In this document: in pieces, positions 24,412-31,630 of the stretch | How the letters are laid out: each line of letters starts with the position of its first letter | Position numbering within the stretch: the stretch's first letter is position 1 | Assembly (NCBI RefSeq): GCF_002911015.1 | Contig: NZ_KZ626912.1 | Coordinates: 1-43,472, forward strand | Source: Streptomyces populi | GTDB taxonomy: Bacteria > Actinomycetota > Actinomycetes > Streptomycetales > Streptomycetaceae | Reading direction: 5' to 3' | DNA length: 43,472 nt | Translations under genes and position numbers: made by a program | The notes under the pieces: generated by a model | Told to the model about the DNA's origin: nothing | Databases searched by the model: none | Seen by the model: the letters and a program-made list of their open reading frames with translations, nothing else

Positions 24412-25521
24412 GTGCAGCTACTCCCCGAGGGCGCCCGGCGGCTGGCGGCCTGGTGTGTCGTGATCCTCCTGGCCGCCGGGGTGGGATGGGTGGGGATCCA
24501 GCTGTGCGCGGAGTTCCGTACGGCGGTGGTGCCGGTACTGCTCGCACTCCTCGGGACCGCCCTGCTCGGACCGCTGCACCGGCGGATGATCAAGGCGCGG
24601 ATCAACCGCTCGCTGGCCGCCGCCCTGACCTGCGTCGCGGTGGCCGTCGTGGTCGGCGGTGCCGTCTACGTCGTCGTCGCCGCGCTCATCCACACCGGCT
24701 CCCAGATCGTGTCCTCGCTCCGGGAGGCCTCGCGCAGCGTCGCCGAGCACTTCGGCGCGGCGGGCACCTCGCTCGACGACATCGCGGCCAACTCCCAGGA
24801 CCTGCTGGCCAAGTTCGGCGGCACGGCCGCGTCCAACGTGGTCAGCGGTGTCAGTGTCGTGGCCGAGACGCTCGCCGAAGCCTTCCTCGCGCTGCTGCTC
24901 GTGTTCTTCTTCCTGCGCGACTCGCACCGGGTGGCCGGATCGCTGCGGTCGCTCGCGCCCCGGGGGACCGCCGACGTCGTCGAGGCCATGGCCCGGCGCG
25001 CCTACGGGGCCGTCGAGGGCTTCATGCGCGGGACGACGATCATCGCGCTCATCGACGCCCTCTGCATCACCGTCGGACTCCTGGTCCTGCGCGTCCCGGG
25101 CGCGGTCGGACTCGGCGCGCTGGTCTTCGTGGGGGCGTACATCCCGTACCTCGGCGCGTTCATCTCCGGAACGGTGGCCGTCCTGGTCGCCCTCGCGGAC
25201 CGGGGGTTCGTCATCGCCCTGTGGACGCTCGGTGTCGTGCTCGCCATCCAGATGCTGGAGGGATACGGACTCCAGCCGATGATCCAGAGCCGGCAGGTGC
25301 AGATGCACCCGGCGGTGGTGCTGCTCGCCATCACGGCGGGCGCGTCCGTGGCGGGCGTCCTCGGCATGCTGCTCGCCGTCCCCCTGACGGCGGCGGTCTT
25401 CGGCGTCGTGCACGAACTCCGCGTGCTCTACGCGCCGGAAGGACCGGAGGGGCCGACAGGACCGGGGACGTCGGGATTCCCCGGGGGGCCGGGAGCACCG
25501 GCGCCGTCCGAGGACGCGTAG
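24412..25521 (+). CDS. AI-2E family transporter (PerM/TqsA type)
   Basis: A 369-residue membrane protein of the AI-2E transporter family. Two hydrophobic hairpins near the N-terminus (about 11-52 and 65-90) are followed by a helical soluble loop (about 95-150) and a block of five or more helices (about 155-345) holding the family signature GALVFVGAYIPYLGAFISG and the pore-like DxxxxYGLQPMIQSRQVQMHP segment. Family members export small molecules such as autoinducer-2 or exchange ions. Streptomyces substrates are unknown. The last 30 residues are Gly/Pro-rich and lie in the 94 bp that overlap the 3' end of the convergent SpoIIE-type gene. GTG 24412 is the probable start, although its ribosome site is weak. 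Confidence 0.85.
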   Translation: MQLLPEGARRLAAWCVVILLAAGVGWVGIQLCAEFRTAVVPVLLALLGTALLGPLHRRMIKARINRSLAAALTCVAVAVVVGGAVYVVVAALIHTGSQIVSSLREASRSVAEHFGAAGTSLDDIAANSQDLLAKFGGTAASNVVSGVSVVAETLAEAFLALLLVFFFLRDSHRVAGSLRSLAPRGTADVVEAMARRAYGAVEGFMRGTTIIALIDALCITVGLLVLRVPGAVGLGALVFVGAYIPYLGAFISGTVAVLVALADRGFVIALWTLGVVLAIQMLEGYGLQPMIQSRQVQMHPAVVLLAITAGASVAGVLGMLLAVPLTAAVFGVVHELRVLYAPEGPEGPTGPGTSGFPGGPGAPAPSEDA

Positions 25522-27833
25522 CCGCCGGAGGACCCCTTGCCCTCCGCGGTCTCCGCGGTATCGGTGGCCTCCGCGGGGCCCACGGAGGCCGGTCCGCCGA
25601 GGTCCGTCGCCTCGGCGAGCACGTCCCACGCGTCCGACGGCGCGGGGCCGTCCGGGGTCCCGGGCCCGTCGGAATCCTTGTCCGGTTCCTCGGAGAACTC
25701 GAACCAGATGCTCTTGCCCTCGCCCCGCGGGTCCACCCCCCACGCGTCCGCGAGCATCTCGACGAGCACCAGTCCGCGTCCGGACGACGCCAGCTCCCCG
25801 GGATGGCGCCGGTGCGGCAGGTCGTCGCTGCCGTCGGCGACCTCGACCCGCATGAACCGCTCGCCCGGCTCGCCCGCCACCTCGGCGACGAGCAGGGCGT
25901 CGGCGTCGGTGTGCACGAGGACGTTGGTGACCATCTCGGAGACGAGGAGGACCGCGGAGTCGAGCTGGTCGGCGGAGGCCCAGTCGTGCAGGAGCTCCCG
26001 CAGCTGCTGACGGGCGTCCGCGATCCGCTCGGGCTCGTCCTGCGCCACCGTCAGCATCGTGCGGCGCGTCGGCGGCCGCGGGGGCCGGGCCGTGTCGTCG
26101 CGGACGCCCACCAGGGGCAGCCGGTACAGCAGCAGCACCGCTATGTCGTCCTCGCGCCGGTCGGCCAGCGGACCGGTGGTGTGGTGGGAGGAGGGCCCGT
26201 GCACCGCTTGGACGAGCGCGTCGGCGAGGGTCTCCATGTCGCCGTCGTGGGATTCGAGAGTCCGGCGGATGCGGCGCCAGCCGGTGTCGAGGTCGTGTCC
26301 GCCGGTCTCGATGAGCCCGTCGGTGCAGATCAACATGGTCTCGCCCGGCTCCAGGACGAGCCGGGTGGTGGGGTAGTCGGCGTCCGGGTCGATGCCGAGC
26401 GGCAGCCCGCCCGCCGTGGGCCGCATCAGCACGGTCCCGTCCGCCATGCGGATCGCGGGGTCGGGATGCCCGGCGCGGGCGATGTCCAGCGTCCCGGTCG
26501 CCGGGTCGACCTCGACGTAGAGACAGGTCGCGAAGCGCACATCGGCGGGGTCCGCCGGTTCCTCGCTCTCGTCGGCGCCACCGCTCGATCCGTAGGTCAC
26601 CGAGTCGGTGACCCCGTAGAGGAAACGCGCCGCCCGGGACAGCACCGCGTCGGGGCGGTGGCCCTCGGAGGCGTAGGCGCGCAGGGCTATCCGGAGCTGG
26701 CCCATCAGGCCTGCCGCGCGGACGTCGTGACCCTGCACGTCACCGATGACCAGGGCGTAGCGGCCGGCCGGCAGCGGGATCACGTCGTACCAGTCGCCGC
26801 CGACCTGGAGCCCGCCGCCGGTCGGGACATAGCGTGCGGCGACGCTCATGCCCGGCATCCGCGGGCCGAGCGTCGGCATCATCGAGCGCTGGAGGCCGTC
26901 GGTCAGCTCCCGCGCGGTCTCTGCGGCTCCGGCGCGGGAGAGCGCCTGCGCGAGCATGCGGGCGACGGTCGTGAGAACCGAGCGCTCGTCGGGAGTGAAG
27001 GTGACGGGATAGGTGAAGGCCGCCATCCACGCGCCCATGGTGCTGCCGGAGACCGTGAGCGGCAGGAACGCCCACGACTGCCGCCCGAAGTGCCGTGCGA
27101 GCGGCCAGGACGCCGGGTAGCGGTCCTTGTACTCCTCGGGGGAGGAGAGGTAGACCGCCCGGCCCGTACGGACGACCTCGGCGGCCGGATAGTCCGTGGC
27201 CAGCGACATGTGCGAGAAGGGGCCCTCGTCACCCGGCTGGTGCCCGTGATGGCCGATGACCGTCAGCCGGTCGCCCTCCGCGCCGAAGACGGCGAGACCG
27301 TCCGGCGAGAAGCCGGGCATCGACAGCCCCGCCGCCACCCGCAGGACCTCCGTCGTGGACCGCGCCTCGGCCAGCGCCCGTCCCGCGTCCAGCAGGAACG
27401 CCTCCCGTGAGCGGCGCCAGTCCCCGGTGACCGGGGTGCGCGCGGCGGCGTCCGGAGGCTGCTCGCTGACCTCCTGGAGGGTGCCGATCAGCTCGAACCG
27501 TCCGGTCCCGGGGTCGATGAGCGGCTTGGAGCGGCTGCGGACCGTGCGGAGCACCCGGCCGTGTTCGTCCATGATCCGCATCCGCGCCTCGGCGAGCGTG
27601 CCCTCGGCCACCGCGAGCTGCACCACCCCGTCCATCTCGTTCCAGTCGACGGGGTGGACGTGGGAGCGCGCGCCCGCCGCGGAGAGGGTCGTCCGCTCCG
27701 CGGGCATGCCGATCAGCCGAGCGGCCTCCGCGTCGAAGGTGACGAGTCCCGAGGCGTTGTCCCAGCGCCACACGCCGGTGGCGAGCATGGCCAGGACGTC
27801 CCCCACGGCGGGCAGGGACTCACCAGTGCGCAT
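25428..27833 (-). CDS. PAS/GAF-SpoIIE phosphatase with C-terminal HATPase kinase domain
   Basis: An 801-residue cytoplasmic regulator of the Streptomyces RsbU/anti-sigma type. In order: a PAS-like domain (about 10-115), a GAF-like domain (about 145-330), a PP2C-type SpoIIE phosphatase domain (about 345-570; VGGDWYDVIPL and LVIGDVQGHD with metal aspartates, then CTDGLIE and REDDIAVLLL), and an HATPase_c anti-sigma-kinase-like domain (about 590-715; SEMVTNVLVHT N-box, GRGLVLVEMLADAWGV). Such proteins sense a ligand and set the phosphorylation state of anti-anti-sigma factors, and here phosphatase and kinase sit in one chain. The tail of about 85 residues is Gly/Pro/Ala/Ser-rich. A TACAGT box 6 nt before ATG 27833 suggests a leaderless mRNA. 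Confidence 0.9.
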   Translation of the reverse strand: MRTGESLPAVGDVLAMLATGVWRWDNASGLVTFDAEAARLIGMPAERTTLSAAGARSHVHPVDWNEMDGVVQLAVAEGTLAEARMRIMDEHGRVLRTVRSRSKPLIDPGTGRFELIGTLQEVSEQPPDAAARTPVTGDWRRSREAFLLDAGRALAEARSTTEVLRVAAGLSMPGFSPDGLAVFGAEGDRLTVIGHHGHQPGDEGPFSHMSLATDYPAAEVVRTGRAVYLSSPEEYKDRYPASWPLARHFGRQSWAFLPLTVSGSTMGAWMAAFTYPVTFTPDERSVLTTVARMLAQALSRAGAAETARELTDGLQRSMMPTLGPRMPGMSVAARYVPTGGGLQVGGDWYDVIPLPAGRYALVIGDVQGHDVRAAGLMGQLRIALRAYASEGHRPDAVLSRAARFLYGVTDSVTYGSSGGADESEEPADPADVRFATCLYVEVDPATGTLDIARAGHPDPAIRMADGTVLMRPTAGGLPLGIDPDADYPTTRLVLEPGETMLICTDGLIETGGHDLDTGWRRIRRTLESHDGDMETLADALVQAVHGPSSHHTTGPLADRREDDIAVLLLYRLPLVGVRDDTARPPRPPTRRTMLTVAQDEPERIADARQQLRELLHDWASADQLDSAVLLVSEMVTNVLVHTDADALLVAEVAGEPGERFMRVEVADGSDDLPHRRHPGELASSGRGLVLVEMLADAWGVDPRGEGKSIWFEFSEEPDKDSDGPGTPDGPAPSDAWDVLAEATDLGGPASVGPAEATDTAETAEGKGSSGGYASSDGAGAPGPPGNPDVPGPVGPSGPSGA

Positions 27834-27950
27834 GCGCCCACTGTAGGAACAGATGATCGGTGCCTGCCACCGATGCCGTGCGGGGCGGCGAGCCGCGGCC
27901 GGGCGGTTAATGATGGGGAGGTGATCCTGGGCTGCCCGGTACCCTGGGGG

Positions 27951-27966
27951 TGTTTCACGTGAAACA
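27951..27966. promoter_or_regulatory. parS: parS, ParB (Spo0J) binding site
   Basis: TGTTTCACGTGAAACA is a perfect 16-bp palindrome identical to the bacterial chromosomal parS consensus. It lies 33 bp upstream of aspS, just after a TACCCT hexamer (27940-27945) that could be the aspS -10. In Streptomyces, parS copies cluster around oriC, where ParB loads and organises the chromosome before sporulation septation. I found no second copy in the window. Confidence 0.93.
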
Positions 27967-27999
27967 GCCCCCCAATCCGCGAAGACTGGATGAACCTCG

Positions 28000-29763
28000 A
28001 TGCATCGGTACAGGTCCCACACCTGCGGCGAGCTCCGCGCCTCTGACGTCGGCACCGACGTCCGGCTGAGCGGCTGGCTGCACAATCGCCGAGACCTGGG
28101 CGGCATCCTCTTCATCGATCTGCGCGACCACTACGGCATCACGCAGCTCGTCGCCCGCCCCGGCACCCCCGCCTACGAGGCCCTGGACAAGGTCTCCAAG
28201 GAGTCGACCGTCCGCGTCGACGGCAAGGTCGTCTCGCGCGGCACGGAGAACGTGAACCCCGAGCTGCCGACCGGTGAGGTCGAGGTCGAGGTGAGCGAGG
28301 TCGAGCTGCTCGGCGCCGCCCAGCCGCTGCCGTTCACGATCAACGCCGAGGACGGTGTCAACGAGGAGCGCCGCCTGGAGTACCGCTTCCTCGACCTGCG
28401 CCGCGAGCGCATGCACCGCAACATCCTGCTGCGCACGGCCGTGATCTCCGCGATCCGTCACAAGATGACGGCGCTGGGCTTCAACGAGATGGCCACCCCG
28501 ATCCTCAGCGCCACCTCCCCCGAGGGCGCGCGCGACTTCGTGGTCCCCTCCCGGCTGAACCCCGGCAAGTTCTACGCGCTGCCGCAGGCTCCGCAGCAGT
28601 TCAAGCAGCTGCTGATGATCTCCGGCTTCGACCGCTACTTCCAGATCGCGCCCTGCTTCCGCGACGAGGACGCCCGCGCGGACCGTTCGCCGGGCGAGTT
28701 CTACCAGCTCGACGTGGAGATGTCCTTCGTCGAGCAGGAGGACGTCTTCCAGCCGATCGAGAAGCTCATGACGGAGCTGTTCGAGGAGTTCGGCGGTGGC
28801 CGTCACGTCACCTCGCCGTTCCCGCGCATCCCGTTCCGCGAGTCGATGCTGAAGTACGGCTCCGACAAGCCGGACCTGCGGGCCCAGCTGGAGCTCGTCG
28901 ACATCACCGACATCTTCGAGGGCTCCGAGTTCAAGGCCTTCGCCGGCAAGCACGTGCGCGCGCTGCCGGTGCCGGACGTGGCCGGCCAGACGCGGAAGTT
29001 CTTCGACGGACTCGGTGACTACGCGGTCGAGCAGGGCGCGAAGGGCCTGGCCTGGGTGCGCGTGGGCGAGGACGGCTCGCTGACCGGCCCGATCGCCAAG
29101 TTCCTCACCGAGGAGAACGTCGCCGAGCTGACCAAGCGCCTCTCCCTGGCCGCCGGACACGCGGTGTTCTTCGGCGCGGGCGAGTTCGACGAGGTCTCGA
29201 AGATCATGGGCGCGGTGCGGGTCGAGGCCGCCAAGCGCTCCGGCAACTTCGAGGAGAACGTCTTCCGCTTCTGCTGGATCGTCGACTTCCCGATGTACGA
29301 GAAGGACGAGGACACCGGGAAGATCGACTTCTCGCACAACCCGTTCTCGATGCCGCAGGGCGGTCTGGAGGCCCTGGAGACCCAGGACCCGCTGGACATC
29401 CTCGGCTGGCAGTACGACATCGTCTGCAACGGCGTCGAGCTGTCCTCCGGCGCGATCCGCAACCACGAGCCCGAGATCATGCTCAAGGCCTTCGAGATCG
29501 CGGGCTACGACCGGGAGACCGTCGAGGAGCAGTTCGCCGGCATGCTGCGCGCCTTCCGCTTCGGCGCCCCGCCGCACGGCGGGATCGCCCCGGGCGTCGA
29601 CCGCATCGTCATGCTGCTCGCGGACGAGCCGAACATCCGCGAGACGATCGCGTTCCCGCTCAACGGCAACGCGCAGGACCTGATGATGGGCGCGCCCACG
29701 GAGCTGGACGAGAGCCGGCTGCGCGAGCTGCACCTCTCGGTCCGCAAGCCGCAGCCGAAGTAG
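28000..29763 (+). CDS. aspS: Aspartyl-tRNA synthetase
   Basis: A 587-residue class IIb synthetase that charges tRNA with aspartate. The N-terminal OB-fold binds the anticodon (VRLSGWLHNRRDLGGILFID, about 22-41). The catalytic core has motif 2 (CFRDEDARADRSPGEFYQLD) and motif 3 (GIAPGVDRIVMLL) with the bacterial GAD insertion between them. Many segments (MHRYRSHTCG, KFYALPQAPQQFKQLL, DFSHNPFSMPQGG, then CNGVELSSGAIRNHEPEIM) resemble the alphaproteobacterial type more than the mycobacterial type as I remember them. Leucine stands where non-discriminating enzymes have the histidine of RRRDHGG, so asparagine-tRNA misacylation may be reduced. ATG 28000 follows a short leader containing parS. A hairpin terminator follows. 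Confidence 0.96.
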   Translation: MHRYRSHTCGELRASDVGTDVRLSGWLHNRRDLGGILFIDLRDHYGITQLVARPGTPAYEALDKVSKESTVRVDGKVVSRGTENVNPELPTGEVEVEVSEVELLGAAQPLPFTINAEDGVNEERRLEYRFLDLRRERMHRNILLRTAVISAIRHKMTALGFNEMATPILSATSPEGARDFVVPSRLNPGKFYALPQAPQQFKQLLMISGFDRYFQIAPCFRDEDARADRSPGEFYQLDVEMSFVEQEDVFQPIEKLMTELFEEFGGGRHVTSPFPRIPFRESMLKYGSDKPDLRAQLELVDITDIFEGSEFKAFAGKHVRALPVPDVAGQTRKFFDGLGDYAVEQGAKGLAWVRVGEDGSLTGPIAKFLTEENVAELTKRLSLAAGHAVFFGAGEFDEVSKIMGAVRVEAAKRSGNFEENVFRFCWIVDFPMYEKDEDTGKIDFSHNPFSMPQGGLEALETQDPLDILGWQYDIVCNGVELSSGAIRNHEPEIMLKAFEIAGYDRETVEEQFAGMLRAFRFGAPPHGGIAPGVDRIVMLLADEPNIRETIAFPLNGNAQDLMMGAPTELDESRLRELHLSVRKPQPK

Positions 29764-29801
29764 GCCGGCACCGCGGCGCGGACGGGCGACGCACACGGAA
29801 G

Positions 29802-29831
29802 TGGCTCGGAACCAGCGATGGTTCCGAGCCA
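29802..29831 (+). terminator. Terminator of aspS
   Basis: Perfect 13-bp arms TGGCTCGGAACCA (29802-29814) and TGGTTCCGAGCCA (29819-29831) with the tetraloop GCGA, followed by TTCTCGTGT. CACACG/CGTGTG further out can extend it. Confidence 0.85.
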
Positions 29832-29902
29832 TTCTCGTGTGGCGACCGAAACCACAGCCCGCACCCATGCTGCTGACAGGTCGGCTCCCTACCGTCCCGC
29901 GC

Positions 29903-30841
29903 ATGACTGAGACCCAAGGACCCGCGCAGCAAGGGAACATGACCCGGCGCAAGGTCGTCGTGGCGGGCGGAGTGGCCGTGGCGGCCGTGGGCGTGGGCGG
30001 CGCGGCCGCCGTGAACGCGTTCGCCGGGGAGGCCACGGCCGGCACCACGACGACCGCGTCCGGTGCGGAGACCTGTTACACGCTGACCTCGGAGACCACC
30101 GAGGGCCCCTACTACATCGACGCGGACAAGATCCGGCAGGACATCACCGAGGACCAGGAGGGCATCCCCCTGACCCTCACGCTCAAGGTGATCGACGCCG
30201 AGACCTGCAAGCCGGTCAGGAACGCCGCGGTGGACGTCTGGCACTGCTCGGCGCTGGGCGTGTACTCCGGCTACGAGGCCATGAGCAACGGCGGTGGCGG
30301 CGGCGGTCCGTCGGGCGGGCCCACGGACGTCCCGACCGGCACCCCGACCGGTGAGCCCCCGTCCGGTCCTCCCCCCGGGGGCGGTGGCGGGCACGCCGAG
30401 CCCACCGACGACAAGCGGTACCTGCGCGGCACCTGGAAGACCGACCGGCACGGCCACGTCACCTTCAGGACGGTCTTCCCCGGCTGGTACCAGGGCCGCT
30501 GCGTCCACATCCACGTGAAGGTCCACGTGGACGGCACCTGGACCGACGCGGGTTACGAGGGCGGGCACACCTGCCACACGGGCCAGCTCTTCTTCTCGGA
30601 GAAGTCGGTCCTGGCGTCCGCCGAGGTCGCGCCGTACTCCACGAGCACGGTCACCCGCACGACGCTGGACGAGGACACGATCTACCCGGGCAACGGGCAC
30701 GAGGGCGGGCTGCTGTACCTCGCGTACGACAAGAGGCACATCGCCCGGGGCGTCCACGGCCGTCTGACGATGGGCGTCGCCCCGGACGAGACCCACGACA
30801 GCACCGACACCGGTCCGAGCCCGTCGGCCACGTCGTCCTGA
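29903..30841 (+). CDS. Exported intradiol ring-cleavage dioxygenase-like protein
   Basis: A 312-residue protein with a Tat-type signal (TRRKVVVAGGVAVAAVG, residues 14-30) and the fold of catechol/protocatechuate intradiol dioxygenases (about 58-285; ETTEGPYYID, then DVWHCSALGVYSGY). All four Fe(III) ligands can be placed: Y121 (GVYS), Y196 (PGWYQGR), H202 and H204 (CVHIHVKV). A Gly/Pro/Thr-rich insertion (about 129-170) lies between the first ligand and the second half of the barrel and is probably a flexible loop. It would oxidise an extracellular catechol or lignin-like aromatic, with cofactor loaded before Tat export. The substrate is unknown. TACCGT 7 nt before ATG suggests a leaderless mRNA. 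A large hairpin ends the gene. Confidence 0.88.
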   Translation: MTETQGPAQQGNMTRRKVVVAGGVAVAAVGVGGAAAVNAFAGEATAGTTTTASGAETCYTLTSETTEGPYYIDADKIRQDITEDQEGIPLTLTLKVIDAETCKPVRNAAVDVWHCSALGVYSGYEAMSNGGGGGGPSGGPTDVPTGTPTGEPPSGPPPGGGGGHAEPTDDKRYLRGTWKTDRHGHVTFRTVFPGWYQGRCVHIHVKVHVDGTWTDAGYEGGHTCHTGQLFFSEKSVLASAEVAPYSTSTVTRTTLDEDTIYPGNGHEGGLLYLAYDKRHIARGVHGRLTMGVAPDETHDSTDTGPSPSATSS

Positions 30842-30874
30842 TCTCCCGGCACACGGCGGCCCGGAGCGCAACGG

Positions 30875-30916
30875 GTTCCGGGCCCTCCGCCCCCTGACAG
30901 GCGGAGGGCCCGGAAC
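30875..30916. terminator. Bidirectional terminator
   Basis: Perfect 17-bp arms (30875-30891 and 30900-30916, GTTCCGGGCCCTCCGCC and its complement), with an 8-nt loop, between the convergent dioxygenase-like gene and the unknown gene at 30956. Confidence 0.85.
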
Positions 30917-30955
30917 ACGGGTGCCCGGCAGGGCAGCCCGTCACGGGGGACGTGC

Positions 30956-31432
30956 TCAGGTGTCGTACGTGCCGTCCCACGGCTCGGAGAAACCGAGGCG
31001 GTCGGGGTACAGCTCGGCCCAGGCCTCGCCCTCGTCCTCGCGGGGCACCAGCCCGAACAGCACACCGTCGACGGTGAGCCGGAACGGCCGGATCGCGATG
31101 TCCGTGTACGAGCGCCGGGGCAGACTGCGGAGCAGCTTCGCCAGGTGGATGCGGGCGCGGGAGAGCACCGAGAACTCGCCGTGCGGGGCCCCCTGCTGTT
31201 CGGCCCAGGTGCCGGCGCACCAGATCTCCGAGTCGTTGTAGTGGCCCTCGTCGTCGAAGGTGTGGAGAACCACGTACAGACGTTTGTGCTCTTCCCAGCC
31301 GTCGTCGGGACGGAACCCTTCGGGGAAGGCGTACGTGATCGACGCCAGGAACTGACCGTCCGCGTACCGGCCTATGGTCTCGGTGCGGTGCTTCGGTTCG
31401 TAGGCGATCGGGATGACCTGGGGGACTGCCAT
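30956..31432 (-). CDS. Conserved-looking hypothetical protein, soluble
   Basis: A 158-residue protein I do not recognise as a named family. It is compact, without signal peptide or membrane segment, rich in aromatic and charged residues (GWEEHKRLYVVLHTFDDEGHYNDSEIW), with alternating strand-like segments (QFLASITYAFPEGF, RLTVDGVLFGLVPRE) that suggest a mixed beta-rich fold. Codon use fits the neighbours and the frame is well closed, so it is a real gene. ATG 31432 is preferred. ATG 31444 (MVSAM) would add four residues. It stands alone between terminators, so the context gives no clue to function. Confidence 0.75.
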   Translation of the reverse strand: MAVPQVIPIAYEPKHRTETIGRYADGQFLASITYAFPEGFRPDDGWEEHKRLYVVLHTFDDEGHYNDSEIWCAGTWAEQQGAPHGEFSVLSRARIHLAKLLRSLPRRSYTDIAIRPFRLTVDGVLFGLVPREDEGEAWAELYPDRLGFSEPWDGTYDT

Positions 31433-31574
31433 GGCGGAAACCATACGGGTGGCCGGGCCCCTTGTGGTGCCGGGGTCGATTACGGATCGGTGGCATTGGA
31501 GCGAGGGTGGTTCTCCCGGCTCTTCGCGGGTCCTCCGCCGGTCCTTCACCGGGCTCCCGCCTGGTCCTCGGCGA

Positions 31575-31618
31575 CGGGAAAGGGGGCACAGGACGGTTCG
31601 TCCGTGCCCCCTTTCCCG
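31575..31618 (-). terminator. Terminator of the FG-GAP protein gene
   Basis: Arms CGGGAAAGGGGGCAC (31575-31589) and GTGCCCCCTTTCCCG (31604-31618), with an inner GGA/TCC pair and a bulged A. It starts 13 bp past the minus-strand stop. Confidence 0.85.
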
Positions 31619-31630
31619 GTCGGGGAGCCG

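Noticed and set aside
24396..27410. A 1004-residue plus-strand frame starting at the only ATG near the AI-2E gene
   Set aside because: It is a frame-shifted shadow of the transporter and the antisense of the SpoIIE-type gene. The hydrophobic frame from GTG 24412 is the real one.
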